DNA of 22,708 nucleotides, from positions 1-22,708 of IMG/VR virus record IMGVR_UViG_3300027996_000182, one strand, 5' to 3'. Made by a program: the position numbers and the translations under genes. A model generated the notes under the pieces. The model saw only the letters and a list, made by a program, of their open reading frames with translations. It did no database searches and was not told the origin of the DNA. The stretch comes from a virus. Below, one piece after another: positions 21,406-22,708 of this stretch (the stretch's first letter is position 1; every line of letters starts with the position of its first letter).

Positions 21406-21923
21406 TTTACAGTAGCTCCCTTGAATGAAGAACGTAAATCATTTCTGATTCCTAATGACCCTCTCAATTTCAGATTCTTTCTAAGGGTCTTCTTTGCTTT
21501 GACTATAGCAGGTCTAATATATCCTTCTTGTCCATCAGAATGATAAGGCTTTACCCCAGGGTGCATCACCATAGGCAGTATAACCTGTCCAGCTTTAGGG
21601 CCAGATTTCACTCTAGGAATACTTGGATTGGCTTTATCCCAAGGAAACACTAATGCTCCTCCAGATTTCTTAGGTCGGATTGGGTACTTTGCTCTGAACC
21701 TACCATGAAGACCAGAACCAAATTCTCTAGCTCTCGCATCTGGAGCATTTTTCCCTCCTGCCCTTACACGAATGTGGTATTTACTTCCATCTCTTTCTAC
21801 ACTGCTATGTATAGTGCTGCCAATTCTTGTACTGCCAACATTCTTCCTAGCTAAAACTGTAACATAACCAGCATAACTTATAGCCGATCTATAGATAGCG
21901 TCATCAAAGTTTTTAGTTGCCAT
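21402..21923 (-). CDS. HK97 gp10-like neck / head-tail joining protein
   Basis: A 173-residue basic protein. It has an N-terminal helix, then VRAGGKNAPDARAREFGS, and PYHSDGQEGYIRPAIVKAKKTL near the C-terminus. The AxxxEFGS motif and the final G-Y-I-R-P-A helix are the hallmarks of the HK97 gp10 family (IExGT...PFLRPAL). Such proteins form a ring at the head-tail junction. It overlaps its neighbours by 1 and 4 bases (TAATG upstream, ATGA downstream), as part of one structural transcript. Confidence 0.72.
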   Translation of the reverse strand: MATKNFDDAIYRSAISYAGYVTVLARKNVGSTRIGSTIHSSVERDGSKYHIRVRAGGKNAPDARAREFGSGLHGRFRAKYPIRPKKSGGALVFPWDKANPSIPRVKSGPKAGQVILPMVMHPGVKPYHSDGQEGYIRPAIVKAKKTLRKNLKLRGSLGIRNDLRSSFKGATVK

Positions 21924-22300
21924 TACTGTATCGACCTGCTACGTTCAACCCTTTTCAGAACAACTTTCAAGAATGATCTACTGTCAGATGGGTGCATGGA
22001 CGAGAGTTGAGGGTTTCCCATCACTCTAAAGAACTCTCCATAGTAAGGACTATTACTTGGAGAAGTTATTTCAACTTCATTATAATTCTTTACTCCGACT
22101 GTCAAACATCCAATCATTCCTTCGTACAAATCAATAGACTCTACCCCTTGTTCAAGTAAAACCATTGTAGGAGGTTGTGCTGACATTCGCATACAGACAC
22201 CTTCTTGCAGGATAGTCCCGCTAGGGACACTACCTCCAGTTTCATCATCCGATTCATAGTTAAACTCCCAAATAGTTGCTGTAAGGTTTAGTCCTAACAT
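21923..22300 (-). CDS. Head closure / neck protein candidate
   Basis: A 125-residue beta-rich protein that would precede the gp10-like gene in the assembly order. The centre reads TGGSVPSGTILQEGVCMRMSAQPP, then ESIDLYEGMIGCLTV, then PYYGEFFRVMG and HPSDSRSFLKVVLKRVERS. Proteins of this length and layout (a small beta barrel with an internal loop and C-terminal strand) are typical head-closure or stopper proteins in siphovirus necks. The ribosome site AAGGAAAG is well placed. The head genes presumably continue to the right beyond the window, interrupted by the cytosine methyltransferase insert. Confidence 0.55.
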   Translation of the reverse strand: MLGLNLTATIWEFNYESDDETGGSVPSGTILQEGVCMRMSAQPPTMVLLEQGVESIDLYEGMIGCLTVGVKNYNEVEITSPSNSPYYGEFFRVMGNPQLSSMHPSDSRSFLKVVLKRVERSRSIQ

Positions 22301-22320
22301 TAGATTTCTTTCCTTGTCAT

Positions 22321-22328
22321 ATTCTAAT
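22321..22328 (-). promoter_or_regulatory. Possible - strand -10 box ATTAGAAT (copy 3)
   Basis: Third copy of ATTAGAAT, 21 bases before the head closure candidate's ATG. A start near 22314 would leave a 14-base leader with the AAGGAAAG ribosome site. It mirrors copies 1 and 2 in the other divergent gaps. Confidence 0.35.
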
Positions 22329-22336
22329 TCTACTTT

Positions 22337-22366
22337 AATCTATTTATATGCGCAATGTGGTATTAT
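22337..22366 (+). promoter_or_regulatory. Extended -10 promoter for leaderless cytosine methyltransferase gene
   Basis: AATCTA (22337-22342), ten variable bases, then CAATGTGGTATTAT (22353-22366) with extended -10 TGG-TATTAT. The predicted start is the A of the ATG at 22373. Spacing and sequence match the element at 19186-19215 base for base in the conserved parts. Confidence 0.6.
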
Positions 22367-22372
22367 CTCTCT

Positions 22373-22708
22373 ATGAAAAATATAAACGTACTATCCCTAT
22401 TTGATGGAATGTCCTGTGGGCAAATTGCTTTAGAAAGAGCAGACATTTCAGTAAAGAATTACTATGCGTCTGAAATCGACAAATTTGCCATCTCCCATAC
22501 TCAATATCGACATCCTAATACTGCTCAACTTGGAAATGTCAAGAATTGGGATAAGTGGAATCTTCCTAAAATAGATTTGCTTTTGGGTGGTAGTCCCTGT
22601 CAAGGATTTAGTATAGCAGGAAAGAGATTAAACTGGGAAGACCCTAGAAGTAAACTATTTTTTGAATATGTTAGTTGCTTACATCACTATAAACCTAAGT
22701 ATTTTTTA
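22373..22708 (+). CDS. DNA cytosine-C5 methyltransferase, 3' end outside window
   Basis: The first 112 residues of a C5-cytosine methyltransferase, open at the right edge. Motif I is LSLFDGMSCG (residues 7-16, SAM binding), and motif IV GGSPCQGFS (residues 72-80) has the catalytic Cys76. The GMSCGxxAL variant of motif I and SEIDKFA that follows are typical of phage and Dnmt3-like enzymes. It should protect the phage from restriction or mark its DNA; the target site cannot be read. There is no ribosome site before the ATG. An in-frame ATG 18 bases upstream (22355) lies inside the promoter element. It stands on the strand opposite to the head/neck genes, like the adenine methyltransferase cluster. 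Confidence 0.92.
   Translation, partial: MKNINVLSLFDGMSCGQIALERADISVKNYYASEIDKFAISHTQYRHPNTAQLGNVKNWDKWNLPKIDLLLGGSPCQGFSIAGKRLNWEDPRSKLFFEYVSCLHHYKPKYFL

Noticed and set aside
1-22708. CRISPR arrays, insertion sequences, integrase or attachment sites
   Set aside because: No regularly spaced repeats, transposase or recombinase motifs, or tRNA-end duplications were seen on either strand.

Overview
This window is a piece of an AT-rich tailed-phage genome (Caudoviricetes). Sampled 60-base lines outside one island are roughly 30-40% G+C. It has tightly packed genes with 1-, 4- or 8-base overlaps, strong AGGAG-type ribosome sites, a phage-type replication set, and a tape measure gene next to a tail-tube candidate with no visible sheath gene, which points to a siphovirus. 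No integrase, repressor or excisionase is visible, so nothing here argues for a temperate life style. The host cannot be told from this stretch; frequent AGA codons and a phage tRNA-Arg(UCU) fit a genome whose codon use differs from its host.

Positions 1-8589 (+ strand) are the replication and nucleotide-metabolism arm: a DnaB-like helicase cut by the left edge, a tRNA-Arg, a YopX-family protein, a family A DNA polymerase with 3'-5' exonuclease, a possible uracil-DNA-glycosylase-like protein, a previously easy-to-miss 50-residue zinc-ribbon gene, several unknowns, a free-standing GIY-YIG homing endonuclease beside a RecA-like recombinase, a DUF3310 protein, an FmdB-like zinc ribbon and an endonuclease VII-like resolvase. 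The arm ends at a strong bidirectional hairpin terminator (8575-8599) that overlaps the last stop codon.

Positions 8686-22300 (- strand) are the structural arm, read right to left: head-closure and HK97-gp10-like neck proteins, a tail terminator candidate, a 91-residue unknown, the tail tube candidate, two tail-assembly-chaperone-position genes, an 832-residue tape measure, a distal tail protein, a PKD-bearing tail-tip protein, two fibre-like proteins and a small frameshifted gene. The last two lie in a G+C-rich island (about 8.64-10.09 kb) with a sharp edge at a gene boundary, which suggests a swapped receptor-binding cassette.

The structural arm is interrupted by genes on the opposite (+) strand: a T5orf172 GIY-YIG-family gene (14096-14443), three DNA adenine-methyltransferase-like genes in tandem (19222-20995), and a cytosine-C5 methyltransferase cut by the right edge (22373 on). 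The two methyltransferase loci share an almost identical extended -10 promoter element placed so that transcription would begin on the A of the start ATG (leaderless mRNA). Three other + strand promoters carry a TTACAT-N-ATGTAA palindrome. These shared control elements and the paired methyltransferase loci are the most interesting features of the window.
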